Notes under the pieces: generated by a model
Told to the model about the DNA's origin: nothing
Seen by the model: only the letters and a program-made list of their open reading frames with translations
Database searches by the model: none
Position numbers and translations under genes: made by a program
Source of the DNA: Polytrichum commune
Lineage: Eukaryota; Streptophyta; Polytrichopsida; Polytrichales; Polytrichaceae
DNA length: 64,000 nt
Assembly (NCBI GenBank): GCA_950295325.1
Contig: OX485805.1
Coordinates: 4,032,501-4,096,500, forward strand
Direction of reading: 5' to 3'
Part shown: positions 35,501-48,700 of the stretch, piece by piece
How positions within the stretch are numbered: the first letter of the stretch is position 1
Layout of the letters: each line of letters starts with the position of its first letter

Positions 35501-38500
35501 TTTGCATATGAGGGGGGTTAACAATAGGGTTAAGGCGCACTTGGTCCCACCTTTCCCTTTTTGGTTCCCTCCTTGTCCGACCCCTTCTTTTCTGAGGAAC
35601 TCTTGATTATTTCTCAGCCCCCCTCATTTAGCTTATTATTTAGCATTCAATCTTAAGAGATTGAGGTGGATGTCTGGTTAGCTAAAGATGCATGAAAGTT
35701 CCTTAAAGAAACAGCTTAAGATGTTAAACATGTTTAGAGCTTGTCTCTTGAAGCGTGGTACCCCTAGGAATTCTAAGCTTGGTAACGCTTTTGTGCGGCA
35801 TGGCCCTGAGTAATACCTTCACTACTAGATGCCTAGTCCATGTTATAAGACTCCAATTCTTCCAATACCTGTTGTGTCATACTGTAAAATCCCTTTGGAG
35901 TCACCTCGCATTGACCTAAAGGGTCGCCTGATGCTGTAAAATATCACCACATAGTTCAATTCAATCCCTGATTTTAGCAACTGACTTGCGAGACCAAGTC
36001 GAAAATGCTGGCTCTCAAAGATGAAGAAAAGAAACAACCATCTCAATGGAAAAGAGATAAGTAGCTCCAACAGTCACTGACAAGTAAACTGCAAGAGAAT
36101 GACATAAAAGTACACAGCATAGGTATCATTTATATTGAGAAATACTCTCCAAGGGGACTTAGACCTACATTAATATCACAATATGTACATTGTGCACAAC
36201 CTCAAGGGTCTTGTTATGTGAGCTTACCTGAATCAAATCCAGCAGATATTAATACCATGTCAGGGTTGAATTCACGAGCAACTGGCATAAGTACGTGCTC
36301 CCAAACTGCCATATAATCAGCATTTCCAAATCCCCCATGTGGCCACGGGACATTGATGTTATAACCTTCCCCTTTGTCATGCCCAACTTTATCAAAGTTA
36401 CCCTCATTTGTAAATGGGTAGAAGTCTCCATCGTCATATCTGTGTAGAAATTAATACAAAAAGCTCACCATTTCAAAATGTGCTTTGGATCTGTAGTATA
36501 CAGAAATTAACTGTCTCACTAAAAGTTTAACAAATAAACACCAAGGCACTGCATAAGAGATCCTGGAGTAGGCAAAAGGGAAGGAGAAGGATGCTAAGAA
36601 GGCATAGTTTGTAGGGAAGAAGCACACCAAACTGGAAAGTGGTAGGGAAATACAAAATGTCAATGCTTGGGGATGCAAGAACAAAATCAACCTTGCAAAA
36701 CCCAAGGGTTCAAATAACAAAACTCCTTGATGGCATACCTATGAACAGAGAAGTACAAGACCTGGGGATCATCCAGAAACATATTTTGTATCCCATTTCC
36801 ATGATGCACGTCCCAGTCCACTATCAACACCTTTTCCACTCCAAGCTCCTTCTGAACAATACAGCACAATTGTACTTTATTCAGACTCTAGAAACAGCTA
36901 AAACCATTAGCAAATTGGTGGGTTTCACATCTCATAATCTAAGTAAAACAGAACCTCTCAAACTTTTGAACAAACCAAAAACTTGACCAAAAACAGGCTG
37001 TTGCACAACCATTCTACTTTTACCTCTGACAAGTTATTCCGCAACACAATCTTCCCTATATAATATCTTTGGCCATGTTACAATATGTGACAAATACCAG
37101 CAACCTTTCTTCAACACTTCATACTTCACCCTTATTTCTAGCAATCTCTAGCACCTTCAATACATAGGGACTAGGTAATGGATGTGAGGAACTCTACCAT
37201 GGGCTGTAGTAGGCGCCCAGCTTACCAAGCCAGGGCACCATGCAATTCTGTATATAATATCTTTGGCCATGTTGCAATTATGTGACAGATACAAGCAACC
37301 TTCTATCAACACTTCATTCTTCAGTTGGAATGAAACAATGTTCACCTTCTTTCTAGCAATCTCTAGCACCTTCAATACATAGGGATTAGGTAATGGATGC
37401 GAGGAGCCCTACCACGGGCTGTAGTAGGTGCCCAACTTACTGATCCACGGTAGCGACGAGGTAGGTATTGAGTGCCTACGACACCAGATGGAATTTTGAC
37501 AAGTGCCCATTACCAGACATAGTGGCGAGGCCATGGCAAGGTCATCAATTACAGGTGACAATGTGCCTCCTCATTATCAATCAGGAATAGACACATCAGC
37601 GAAATTGCTTGGCCTGACCACTACATACCCTTTTGTGAACAAGTGTGTCGGCAGCAACAGCAACATTATTGAAGATGCAAAAGCCCTTTGCTGTATCTGC
37701 TTCAGCATGGTGTCCTGGTGGTCTCACGACACAAGCTCCTGCCGCCAACATCCCTTCAGCTACTTGAGTTGCAACCTGAACCACAAACAAGAACCAACAC
37801 CAAACTATTATGTTCACGCCTATAGGCATTCATCTCGAAATGCAAGTGACCTGGGTTTAATGTTGAGTCAGTGTTGACACAAACATTCAGAGTTTCATGT
37901 CATTTTCAGTGCTACCTTAACAATTCAGCTCATAATTCGTTCAACATTGATTTAACTCACGATTCAACCTTTTGAGCCTTGCTACTATAAAGCGTAGATA
38001 CAAAAGATTATGTCTGACAGGCATCAATTCAATGTGGTTGAATTAATGTAAGAATCAGTGTTGATGATATATGGAATAAGAGGTTTGCAATGTTTTGTAC
38101 AAGATGAATGTAAGATATGTTCCACAATCCTGAATCCTAACCTCGATGACTGATCCAACAGCTAACAGAGCAGACTCCGAGGAGCCAGAGGTAATGTAAA
38201 TGTCATTATCAATCTCATTGTATTTCTTCCGCGCCCTCCAACCCATTCCGCTTGTGTCCTGCATTTGTGCAACATATTCTGTAGAATGCACTGTTTGCAG
38301 CTCTTCTGTTGTGGCCTTCCGTGCTTCAACCTGAACACACCTGATTCATTGACGCCCAGACCCTCCACGTTAGCAAAGGCTTTAAGCTCCAAGATCTTTG
38401 ACAAAACAAGCAATCTGTGGTCCAAATTACACCCGCACTCCAAAAACAGACTTCATTGAGATGTTGAGGACTTGGGGATGACTTGCCATAACTGATTAGA

Positions 38501-39556
38501 CCAGTTAGAATCTCAGAATCACCCATGGCAACATAGTGATTCTCCCTCTTGTTTAGTCCCCTCCTGAAACTTGATTAGCACTAGTACCCTCTTCCATCCC
38601 AAGAAGATATAGAATAACACGGGATCCACGTCATGACATGACAAAAGTGAAAGCATTCCCTGGCTACGTGGCTCATGTGCAAATTGCGCTAGTGCAAAGG
38701 AGAAGTCCTATCGAAGAAGGTTGTTATCTTATATGTGTCCACACAATGGCCTTCCCATTTCTCAAGCATCTAAGTGTTTTGATAGTCACCTACTTGGCGG
38801 CCGCCTTCCATTCCTCAAGCACCTAAGTAATGTGGTGACTAACCTCCGTGGGAGTCATTTTCCCTACTTGCTAAAGACAACTGCTATGCGTCGATCACAT
38901 GTCAACTATCTTATGTCGATCACATGTCGGTTCAAGTTCACCTGCAAAAGTTCACCTCTTGCTCCCCGTGACTCGCATGGTTAATTGAATTCACAACTTA
39001 TACTAATAGGAGATTGTGCCCCATTTTTTAAAAACCCCATAAATCCTCCATCTCACATGAGGAAACCCCTCTCAGCCCCTCAGCAAGAACATAGGTTACA
39101 GAGGGAAAGACTTCCATCAAATAGAGAAAGTACCCACCGACCAGGGAAACTATGATGGCCACACACAAGACTAACTAACGAATTTGAATATTTAATAGAA
39201 TTTGCAAACAAGGTTGGAATGCCTTAGGTCCAACACTTTGATTGTACAATGGCATCCTTAGTTTCCTTGGCAAACCCCGAGCTAGGTGTTACTGAGAGGT
39301 GAGTTGCATTGTCCGCAACCACAGCAAAAAAGAGCCACCAACACACAGAAGGACGCAACAACCAGGTACGTTCAAAACAAGGCAGAAAAGAAATGAGATA
39401 CAAAACACGCCACAGTCACCTTTGAGGTATTCCTGCGTCCTTGAGAACCTGGTAGATGGTGGTAACCCTCTCCGGCCGTTCGTGGTAATTGGGATTCTTG
39501 GATTTGTGTTTACACATCCGCTCATCGTACACTAACCCTACTGGCCTCCGCGCCAT
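32568..39556 (-). CDS. Class II (HDA1-type) histone deacetylase, 10 exons, 439 aa
   Basis: Zn-dependent lysine deacetylase of the RPD3/HDA1 superfamily, class II, resembling plant HDA5/HDA18 and animal HDAC6 catalytic domains. Exons (- strand): 39556-39420, 38340-38142, 37775-37629, 36851-36739, 36439-36228, 35933-35869, 35181-35011, 34460-34362, 33277-33144, 32610-32568; all introns are GT-AG and phases agree. The protein starts [17 protein letters not shown] and has [15 protein letters not shown] (catalytic His134-His135), [10 protein letters not shown] (Zn ligands Asp175 and His177), SAGFDS (Zn ligand Asp268) and LALEGGY (catalytic Tyr308). All are intact, so activity is expected, on histones or other acetylated proteins. 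No nuclear signal stands out. An in-frame upstream ATG at 39640 would add 28 residues but lies in repeat-rich leader. The last two exons are the least certain: exon 9 is shifted by one base relative to the paralogue, giving a different short tail. Confidence 0.9.
33900..33975 (-). mobile_element. 5'-truncated SINE copy in HDAC intron 8
   Basis: Reverse-complemented, this piece reads GGCATTACGAACGGACACTT then TATTCACGCCGGCCCCTTGCTT and ends GGAGTTTCTATCTATC. It matches the 3' end of the SINE at 27273-27648 (GACATTACGAACAGACACTT, TATTCACGCTGGCCCCTTGCTA, GGAGTTTCTATCTGTC). Only the 3' part is present, so this is a truncated or decayed family member, and it shows the family is dispersed on both strands. 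Confidence 0.75.
37050..37450. repeat. Tandem duplication of about 200 bp in HDAC intron 3
   Basis: Two copies, about 37055-37240 and 37248-37440, share ATATAATATCTTTGGCCATG, CTAGCAATCTCTAGCACCTT and GGGCTGTAGTAGG.GCCCA. They lie between exons 3 and 4 of the deacetylase gene on the - strand. The second copy has an extra 20-30 bases in its middle. No coding capacity. Confidence 0.7.
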
Positions 39557-39648
39557 GGCCACGCTCTTCACACCTCCCGGCCTGTTGTTCACTCCACCGA
39601 CTCCTCCTCCCCAACACTCCTGCACCCAGCAAACACACACTCTCCGTG

Positions 39649-39679
39649 CTCCTCCTCCTCCTCCTCCTCCTCCTCCTCA
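39649..39679. repeat. (CTC)n microsatellite in the HDAC leader
   Basis: About ten CTC/CCT triplets just upstream of the start codon of the - strand deacetylase gene; read on the gene strand it is a GAG/GGA run. It probably lies in the 5' untranslated leader or core promoter. Confidence 0.8.
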
Positions 39680-39824
39680 GCAAGGTTATCGCCCATCCGC
39701 CATGCTCGTAATCCCTCTTGCTCCAAATTTTCCCAAACCGACTGACTCACACTCATTCACGCACTCGACGCACCCACGCACCCACGCACGCTCTCTCCTC
39801 CTCCGCCCCGATCCCCCCGAAGCG

Positions 39825-40387
39825 CTCTCTCTCTCTCTCTCTCTCTCTCTCAGCGCCCCATCCAAGACGCTCCCGAACCCCTCTCGCTTAAATGTTCTCT
39901 AAAAATATACTCTCTTTCTCTCTCAAACACACTCTCTCAGCGCCCCATCCAAGACACTCCCGAATCCTCTCGCTTAAATTTATCTCTTAAAATACTCTCT
40001 CTCCCTCTCTCACACACATTCTCTCAGCGCCCCATTCAAGACGCTCCCGAAGCGCTGTCGCTGAGAATCTCCCAATCAATCAATCAATCAATCAATCCAT
40101 CGCTCTCTCTCTCACACACACACATACACACACATCCGCAATGCGCTCTCTCTCTCACTCTCTCAGACACACACCCTCTCAGCGCCCCATCCAAGACGCT
40201 CCCGAAGCGCTGTCGCTGAGAATCTCCCAATCAATTAATCCATCGCTCTCTCTCTCTCACACACACACATACACACACATCCGCAATGCGCTCTCTCTCT
40301 CACTCTCTCAGACACACACCCTCTCAGCGCCCCATCCAAGACGCTCCCGAAGCGCTGTCGCTGAGAATCTCCCAATCAATCAATCAA

Positions 40388-40440
<53 letters not shown>

Positions 40441-40509
40441 TACACACATCCGCAATGCGCTCACTCTCTCACACTCTCATCTGCAATCTCTCTCTCTGTC
40501 TACAAGGTG
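39825..40509. repeat. CT/CA-rich minisatellite upstream of the HDAC gene
   Basis: Five copies of a core, CAGCGCCCCATCCAAGACGC then TCCCGAA, start at 39851, 39938, 40025, 40180 and 40325 (spacings 87, 87, 155, 145). They are separated by CT, CA and AATC microsatellites (for example (CT)n 39831-39850 and (AATC)n around 40071-40097). The long apparent open frames across this block are products of low complexity. Being 0.3-0.95 kb upstream of the start codon, it is likely promoter or a shared promoter region; CT-rich tracts are common near plant transcription starts. Confidence 0.85.
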
Positions 40510-40629
40510 ATGGCCCAATCGGCGACTCTCTGTCTTCCTTCTCCCTCCCCCCACAAACCCACGAACCCCACTCACAATCGCAACCCAGCAAGGCATCGCG
40601 CCACAGACGGGTCACTCGCCCTCACTTGA
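40510..40629 (+). CDS. Possible first exon or short ORF, divergent from the HDAC gene
   Basis: After the CT-rich block an ATG at 40510 opens a 39-codon frame beginning MAQSATLCLPSPSPHKPTNP, rich in Ser, Pro, Arg and Thr and poor in acidic residues, as seen in plastid transit peptides. In another frame 40632-40730 reads MPPHHDLPVQLRPGRIFKEV and ends EEGELYGQ. These could be pieces of a + strand gene sharing a bidirectional promoter with the deacetylase. No homology is recognised and no continuing exons could be built, so this is speculative. Confidence 0.2.
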   Translation: MAQSATLCLPSPSPHKPTNPTHNRNPARHRATDGSLALT

Positions 40630-40730
40630 ACATGCCTCCACACCATGACCTGCCAGTGCAGCTGCGACCTGGTCGCATCTTCAAGGAAGTAGCCCACCCA
40701 TTCGAGGAGGGGGAGCTGTATGGCCAGTGA

Positions 40731-42789
40731 CGGTTTGCTTGCTCGCTTGCTTGCGAGGAACTCAACACTGAACACTACAGAGACAAATGGAAAACCTATG
40801 GAATCTGTCGGCGGCAGGATTCATAGGGGGTCGGTGGAATTTATGCTTCGCATTCCCACGCTCCTCTCTCGCCACGCTCGGCCAAGTCACCAGATCGGCT
40901 GATGTGGCAGGAGGTGGGGCTGCCACGAGTCCAAGTCTCTGGCGAACTTGCAAGATAGTAGACAATTTGCCTTCCATAAGATTGATGCACATATCATCTT
41001 GATCACATAATTTGTTTACCTTAGGATCGAGGTCCAAAATACTATGATATAAACACCCAACTTTTTGACTCATGATTAGACTTAAGCTTGATGATTGGCT
41101 TTTCATATTAAGAGTACTTTCTTGACTTGAGACCTACAAGATCTGGCAAAAAGCGGTGTCGCATTAACACTGCTTCATTTTTTCATACTCTAATATAAAC
41201 TATCTGGGTCCAAGAAATTTCTCTCAACCAATAAGATCACTTGTTTTTTTTAGTACAACATCCTTAGGTTCTACTCAAATCCTCCTCTTAAATGGGCGCA
41301 TATATTTGCGTGACGTGTGGTTATGTGTGGATTTAAGAAGAGATACCAAAAAGGCATGTAGTTTTTATTGAGGTTGGACTCCATTCTCAAAAAAATGTTG
41401 ATCATTATAGACTCAATAGTGAACATAAATGGAGGGATCTATATGATCATTTATTGAGGAAAGAAACCATTCGCATTTTTAATGGATAAGATACTCATAC
41501 AAGTTCAGAAAATTAGGAGTAGAAATGGCCATGGACACTATTTGGATTTGCTAATCATTTTGCACTTATTGAGTCTTTTGTCCACTACCAAGAAGTGGGT
41601 GCGGAGCGAGAAGTGCCCATTTAAGGCCCGCTGACCTTATACAAGGAAAATGCAAGCATCGCCCATGGAGACCAGTATATAGCCTTAAACCACCCAAGGA
41701 AATATCATGTGCTAAACTCTGTTGTTACTGCCACAACCATTGGATGTTGCTGATACATGGGGCAACGCCGTTGGAACCAAACACTAAGTATTCTTTTCCC
41801 TACAGACATCAAGTTCATGGCTTCTATTTCTTTGATTTCAAGAATGTAGAAACACGTTACAAACCACAAAGTTACATTAATTATCTCAAATAGTGCAAAA
41901 CACACTCATCCGAAGGTGTAAACATAATCTTTAGAATATTTTGGCAAACAAACATGGTAAGTGACATCACATATCAGACAAATCTGCGACAAGTTAAGAT
42001 ACACTTTGGAACTTTGTAAACCTTTGTAGAAACTTACTAACTGAATCCAAAGTACACAATTATTTCTGACATTCACATATTTGTACATACATGTCAGAAG
42101 ATGGACTAGGAAGAGGTCATAAGAAGGTTTCTGAAACCATCTCGCCATTTCCGTTGTAGAGTATCTTCAATCTCCCAGATTCAGAACACGAGCGTGTTCT
42201 GAATTTGAAGAAAACAGGGGGAAACCGAATATGCTGCCTGAGGCATGCTCATAAAAACCAGATGTAACTAACTACTTGGCACGCGCATGCGCTACTATTT
42301 GGTATTACCTTGCTGCAAAAACATAAAGACATATAGAATTGTCAAGTCTTCAAATGGGATTCATAGGTGGGTGATCAACCTGCCATGACCTGCTCACTCG
42401 GCAGTTCTCTCTCAGCCAACACATGACCAACTTTAACGTAGTATTCGGCACCTGTTTTGGATGCAGGGCATGTGCATGCGATGGGGTCTCAAAGCCATCT
42501 CATCGTACATCATACATCTGCCTTACTGCTCCATTGAGGGTCAAGTCACTGTACTCCTTGTACACGTTCGTCTCGGCATCACACCCAGATAACCCAGATA
42601 ACGAAGTTTTTGAGGATAATTGTGGGCTACTTCTCAGTGATGGTAAGAAGCAACATTGTTCAGTTTTCAAATGGAAGGCGTCTGGCACTCAGGCGTGTGA
42701 TCAACCTGTCATGGACTCCTCCTCAGCTACCTAATCTCTCTCAGCCACTATACGATTGAAGCTGCCAATTGGTTCTTGTATCAAGTGCA
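40731..42789. other. Intergenic between the tandem HDAC genes
   Basis: No gene supported. The 3' untranslated region of the upstream deacetylase gene lies at the right edge. A short palindrome, AGAACACGAGCGTGTTCT, occurs at about 42183-42200; its role is unknown. Confidence 0.45.
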
Positions 42790-45700
42790 CTAGAACTCCG
42801 GCATGCACGGGAAACCCGCTAGAACCACAGTCCTGATTTCCTGTTGACCTGATAGAGCATTTCAGCAAATGCCATGAAAAGCACTTCAGTGATTTCTCAT
42901 GGCTGTAAACAACTGTACAGATTCTGTGTGATGTCACATTTGACTTTGTTCTGCGTCCTGAATTTCAGCTTCAGTAGACAAGGATCCCCGAAAAGAAAGT
43001 GATGATGGGTCATTCTAAAGCTTCACCACATATTCAACTTTCTAGATAGCCATGATAGCTACATTGAGAATTGCAAACCAGAGCTGATGACCACTTCCAA
43101 AAAAATTAGCATGACCACACACATCTCCAATAGATACAGAATTCAAAAGAAGTACCTTGAAGGAAAAGAAAAATTCTAGATCCACAGTACCTTCCATTGG
43201 ATCATTGGGGCCCTGTTCCTCCTCCAAGAGTGCCTGTAGTGGAAGCTGCTTCTTGAGCTCGCGTTCATCCACAGGAGCTCGTACACACAAACCATCATCA
43301 ATATCGAACTGCAGGGTAGAGCACTGCATCCCACACTAGTTCATTGGTTGGTGAGCTCTTCATGGAACAATCTACGGATCAAGTACGACATGGACTACCT
43401 GTGTCCATGCAGACCAGCCCCATTCTTTGAGTTGACGACTGGCTCAGTTTGACATGTAATTCAAGCAGATTCTCTAATCTGCACTTCCAACTTGAATACT
43501 TATGTTGCTAGAATTATGTGACAAGATTTAGCTTACATTATAAAACACAATCCAAAGGAGGGGAAGGGTTGAAATTTTTAGCGCAACAGACACTTTTGCA
43601 AATTCATTCACAGGAACCCATGTAATCACACTCTTGTTGAAAGAGTATCCTGCACATTGTGAATGGGGATGTTTCCACAATGGCTGAAGTGGATGCTTGT
43701 TTGGTAATATTCAAAGAGATAGATTGCGTTGAATACCATTACACACTAGAAAAATGATTTAGGTGAGGAAAAAAGAATTGTAGAATAATGACTTAGATGA
43801 GCACTCATTATGAAGTGAACTATACTGCAAGCTGCATATGCAGCAACAAGGCAGTCCATCAAAGACCTACAGCAAGTCACAAACTTCTACAAGCGTCATA
43901 CTGTCAAGCAGACATGGAGCAATACAAGGAGAATAACAAGTAGTCAACCATGAATAGAATTACATTTCACTTAGCCGAGGGCAAAGAGGGTAATTGAAAC
44001 TGAAGAACCCCAAAAGATACCCCATAGCATGTAGAGCGTGAGTTTACCTCTGCAGACAAATTTGGAGCAGGTGTAGGAGGCACAGAACGCATCACGTCCT
44101 GTTCTTCTCCGAGAACTACTTCTGTTCTGAGAACTGGCCAGTACTTCTTGAGCTCATTCCGTACCTGCATAGATATATAGGATTCACAACGTCTCCATAT
44201 AAATATTAATGTTAGATTCACGCCAGATTCTTGAATGAAGATTCCCAGAAGATAGATATCCTAAGGAACTGCAACATAAGAACACATCATATCAGCTGAA
44301 CATGAACTGTCTAAGAACTTGTCTAGCTGTGATTCTAAGTATTAGCATTCTTTCACGTTCACCAGCACCTGACAAACAGTGTTAAGATCCAGTGACTCCT
44401 AGGAGTGGACTATTTATATTCAAAGCCTTTGTAAAATTCATGACATGGATTACAATACCTTCTCAATTAGGGGTCGAGTATCTTGCTGAAGGTCGCACAT
44501 GCTTGGGACATTATTGGAGGATGATGGATCATGTAATAGGGCTCGAATACATGCTAGAAAGGAATTGGGGGTAGCTGCAGAACAATATCCCCCTTCCAAT
44601 GCCAACACAACACGACCTCCTGCTAACCCCATCAACTGCACAGAATTCCAAGAAGCCAACATTGTCAGACTCATTTCCAATCTTCTATTAGTGAAGCTTG
44701 CAAATTAGATTATAGGTTTGGTCCTATAAATTGCCTCTGAAACACGTTAAGCGTCTGTAGTTGGTGATCCTGGACCTGAAAATCACGGTGGCGTACCAGC
44801 TCAATAAGATTGCAAAAACTAAAGGTGCCTTCCAACAAAGGATTCTTATTAAAATCCGCTTCATAGGTGTGTATGAGTATTTTGGTACTAGACGTTGTAA
44901 CAAGTGGATTTGACATACAGCCCCACTAGCATGATTTTATTATTATCAATCCTTATTGAACAGCAGGTCCACCTTGCAGAAGTTTGTTGCAACTGCTGGT
45001 GCATCCCCTATTGTAATAAAAGCAGGGGTCATTAGATAAGTAGGTGGCCTGCCAATGTAATAAACCTTCGTTCCTAATCAAGATATTCAACTTCGAAAAT
45101 TGCACTCATACTTCCAATACCTGCTGTGTCATCCTGGAATACCCGTATGGAGTCACATTACATCCACCCAGAGGATCGCCTGACGCTGTATGATATCACC
45201 ACAAAACATAATTCAACCTCTGCTTCTGTCAACAAGTTTATGAGATCAACTTTCTACATGTCCTGTCAACTTATACAAAAGTAAAAGCACCACAATAATT
45301 TCAGTGAAACGGAACAAAGAGCTGGAGCAGTTAGTGGCAAGTATCCTCCAAGAGTGCACTATGTAAGTACACACCATATTATACATACTAAAAATTGTCT
45401 TACAGCTACATCATGAAACGTCCATTCTTCGCAAGTGCAAGGGTCTTGGTATGTGAGACTCACCTGAATCGAAGCCGGCAGATATGAAGATCATGTCAGG
45501 ATTGAAGACAGGAGCGACTGGCATCACTATTCTCTCCCAAATCGCCAAATAGTCAGCATCTCCAAATCCCCCATGTGGCAACGGGATGTTTATGTTATAA
45601 CCCAATCCCTTGCCAATCCCAACTTGGTCAAAATTACCCTCATTTCCCTTTGGGAAAAACTCTCCATCGTCATATCTGTGCGCAAACCAAACACAACCCA

Positions 45701-48700
45701 CCTTAAACATCAACAGATGCTTTAGAGAAAATTTCCGTGCATCACTTAAGCTCAAAAGATAGACACTGAGGCAGATATAATCAGGAAAAAATCACCTGGA
45801 TCCTGAACTTATGTGTTAGGCCAAAAGGAACAGGCAGGTTCACTTAGGAGAGCAAATTATCCTTAATAGCTCTCCATAAGACGCGTGCTTTTGTCTCCAC
45901 TAAGGAAATTTCAAACTCCAGCGTCAGAATAAGGTTCCAACTCTCCAGTGCTTCGATGCATAGTGCACACATGCCTTTAACCTGAAGGGATCAATAATGT
46001 AAATATCAAGCTTCGATGGCACACCTGTGAAGAGAGATGTATAACACCTTGGAATCGTCCCAGAAAATCTTTTGTGTGCCGTTTCCATGATGCACATCCC
46101 AGTCTACTATCAGCACCTTGTCGACTCCAAGATCTTTCTGAAGGACACACCACCATTAAAGCATCTCAGACTGTAGCATCAACTAACATCATCTGCAATA
46201 CCATTCAACAATAAATAGAACCTCTCTATTCCTAAAACAGGTCCCCAATAGCCCAAATCAGGCGATTAAATCCTAATTTTAGTACTGCTATGACATTTTG
46301 CAACTTGCTAATCTACCCATACACTCGCTGACCCCCGTTACAATCCTGTGTACAAACGCCAGCAGCCTTTTGTGAGCATTGCAGGGCTCAGCTAATCAGA
46401 ATATAATGAAATACACTTGTTCCTCATGCTGGCAACCTCTGTCATCTTCTTGAAGCATAACTTACGTGAAGCACACTTTTCACAGCAACAGCAACATGAT
46501 TAAATATGGAAAATCCCTTTCTTGAATTCGGTTCAGCATGGAGGCCTGGTGGCCTAACTGCACAAGCCCCTGCCTCCAGCTTCCCTTCAGCCACTTGAGT
46601 TGCAACCTGAAACAACAAGAACTCCCTTATTGATGTTCGTGGAGCCCAGCCACAACAACAACATGCACGCCTACTACGGTTTGATGCAAGATTAAATGAT
46701 TATGTACATCGCAATCCGCTTGTCAAACTGCTACATAGTGCTGGAGTCCTCAAGAGCTGAAATTTGAGATGGCAATGAAGCACAGACAGTTTGCTGTATA
46801 ATTAAAAACATATATACATACGTAAAAGTATGTATTCATGGCAAAGAGCCTAACCTCGATGACGGAACCAGTAGCCCGCAGCGCAGATTCATAAGCCTCT
46901 TTCGTGACGTTAAGTGGGCTTTCATGATCTGAGGGTAACGTCCTCACATCCGTGCTACTACTCTTCTGGACTTTCTCGATATACTCTTCGTCATGAGCTG
47001 TTTGCAGCTCATCGATTGTTGCGTTGCGTGCATCAACCTGGACACATCTGGATCATCGGCGATCAGACAACTGTCAGATAGTAATTGCGGATCCTCCACT
47101 CCTATATCTGGAAATACTTGCTCCTCACCTAACAATTTCCATTCTCCACAGAACAGACAGCACAGAGATTTGACAGGTATTTCGATACTACAATGACCAA
47201 ATCAGTGTGTATTTTTGACAAGTTTTTAACATTTGACAGGCAAAAACTTGCACAAAAATAGTGCACGTCAATTGACACGCACAATTGAGAATTTGACATG
47301 TAGTGCAACTTGTGAAGGAAAAAACCACTTGTCAATTGACAGGTTAGAAATTGAAACGAGACATACTACTAGGTATGCGACATTGAGGTGACATATTAGA
47401 AGAAAATGTAAATGTTAATTGACATTCATTTTTTGTTTTTTGAAAACATCACATGACACTTTGGATTTGAAGTTAAATGTCAAATGAAATTTGTCAAACA
47501 CATACACTAGAACAAATATTACAGGTAGTGTGTGTCTACATGAGCCCCTACATAGAATGGCAAGGGAGACAAAAAATTAGTAGTTACCGAACATTTCATA
47601 TCTCCATCAACAGAACCCAACTTGAGAGAGAGACCAATATTCCCCGGTTTACTCCTAGAATGCCCATTAGAGGCGTCCACTTTTAACACCCTGCACCAAC
47701 AAAACAACAAAACCCGATATATACAATCCACCCACTCCCCAAAAAGAATTCCAAAAAAATACACTAATAAATGTTACTTGTTAATTGTTAAGAGAACTCA
47801 TCAAAATTGTGCTCCCCTCTTCAATGAATCCACCTCAATATGTGTTAACTTGGATGAAAATGAGGCCATGAAATTTTATAACTTGGATGAAATTGAATTA
47901 GGTTCATCATTAATTTGACTCTTGCATAGAGTGAAACTAGCTTGAAACTGGACCCAAGATGAATGCACGTGAGTACATCGATTATGAGCTAGAATTTGAT
48001 CTAAACAGTCCTACATACCTATTGAGGAGGAAATTATAGGTGTGTTTGATGAAAAGAGATGATGCAATTGATAATGAACCCACTGAAGAAGTTGATAATG
48101 TGCAAATTGGAGATGTGGTGGTAGATAGAGTAGGATTCAAGGATATTGAAAGTCCATTGGTGACATTGAAGCAACCTTTGGAACAAGAACCTACCAATGT
48201 TACACCTCTCATCCATAACAATAAAACTCCCCAAAAAGAAACAAGTTTTTGGCGTGCACAAAAATCTCATCAAGTTGTTTAAGATTCGTTCTTCCATTAC
48301 GCTTAGATGTATGATGACATTCATATCATGTGTATTTTCATCCTTTATTCATATAAGTGTTATTGTTTTTTATTCCAAAATCAAATGAGTGTTATACATT
48401 TAAGTGTTAAAAATATTCAATATTACCCCCTATAAGTGTTAAAGTGTTTAACACCACATAAGTGTTACAAGTTCCCTTGCTCCAAAGTGTTAAGGGTATG
48501 TGGGTGTTACCTGGTTCCTCTCCCATGTTCTCCAATTTACACAACAAAACTTGCGTTATGCTTATTGAAAGTGCATGTTTATGGATTTCTTAATTGGATG
48601 CATAGATCCTCCCAATTGTGTTCACCATTGAGTGTAGAATAGTTGATATTATTTAAAGACGTAGTCCAATCTCTTTTGAACATGTGTCTTTAAAATGTTT

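Noticed and set aside
38342-38443. An extra HDAC exon upstream of the RCVQVEAR exon
   Set aside because: The open frame reading [15 protein letters not shown] has no counterpart in the paralogue and would break the reading phase; the acceptor at 38341 gives the conserved protein.
39851-40351. CRISPR-like regularly spaced repeats
   Set aside because: The spacing is irregular (87-155 bp), the intervening sequence is microsatellite, and the genome is a plant.
39489-40629. Open frames of 137 and 162 codons through the CT/CA repeats
   Set aside because: They encode only Ser/Leu/His/Thr-rich low-complexity sequence from microsatellites. Only the short frame at 40510-40629 was kept, at low confidence.
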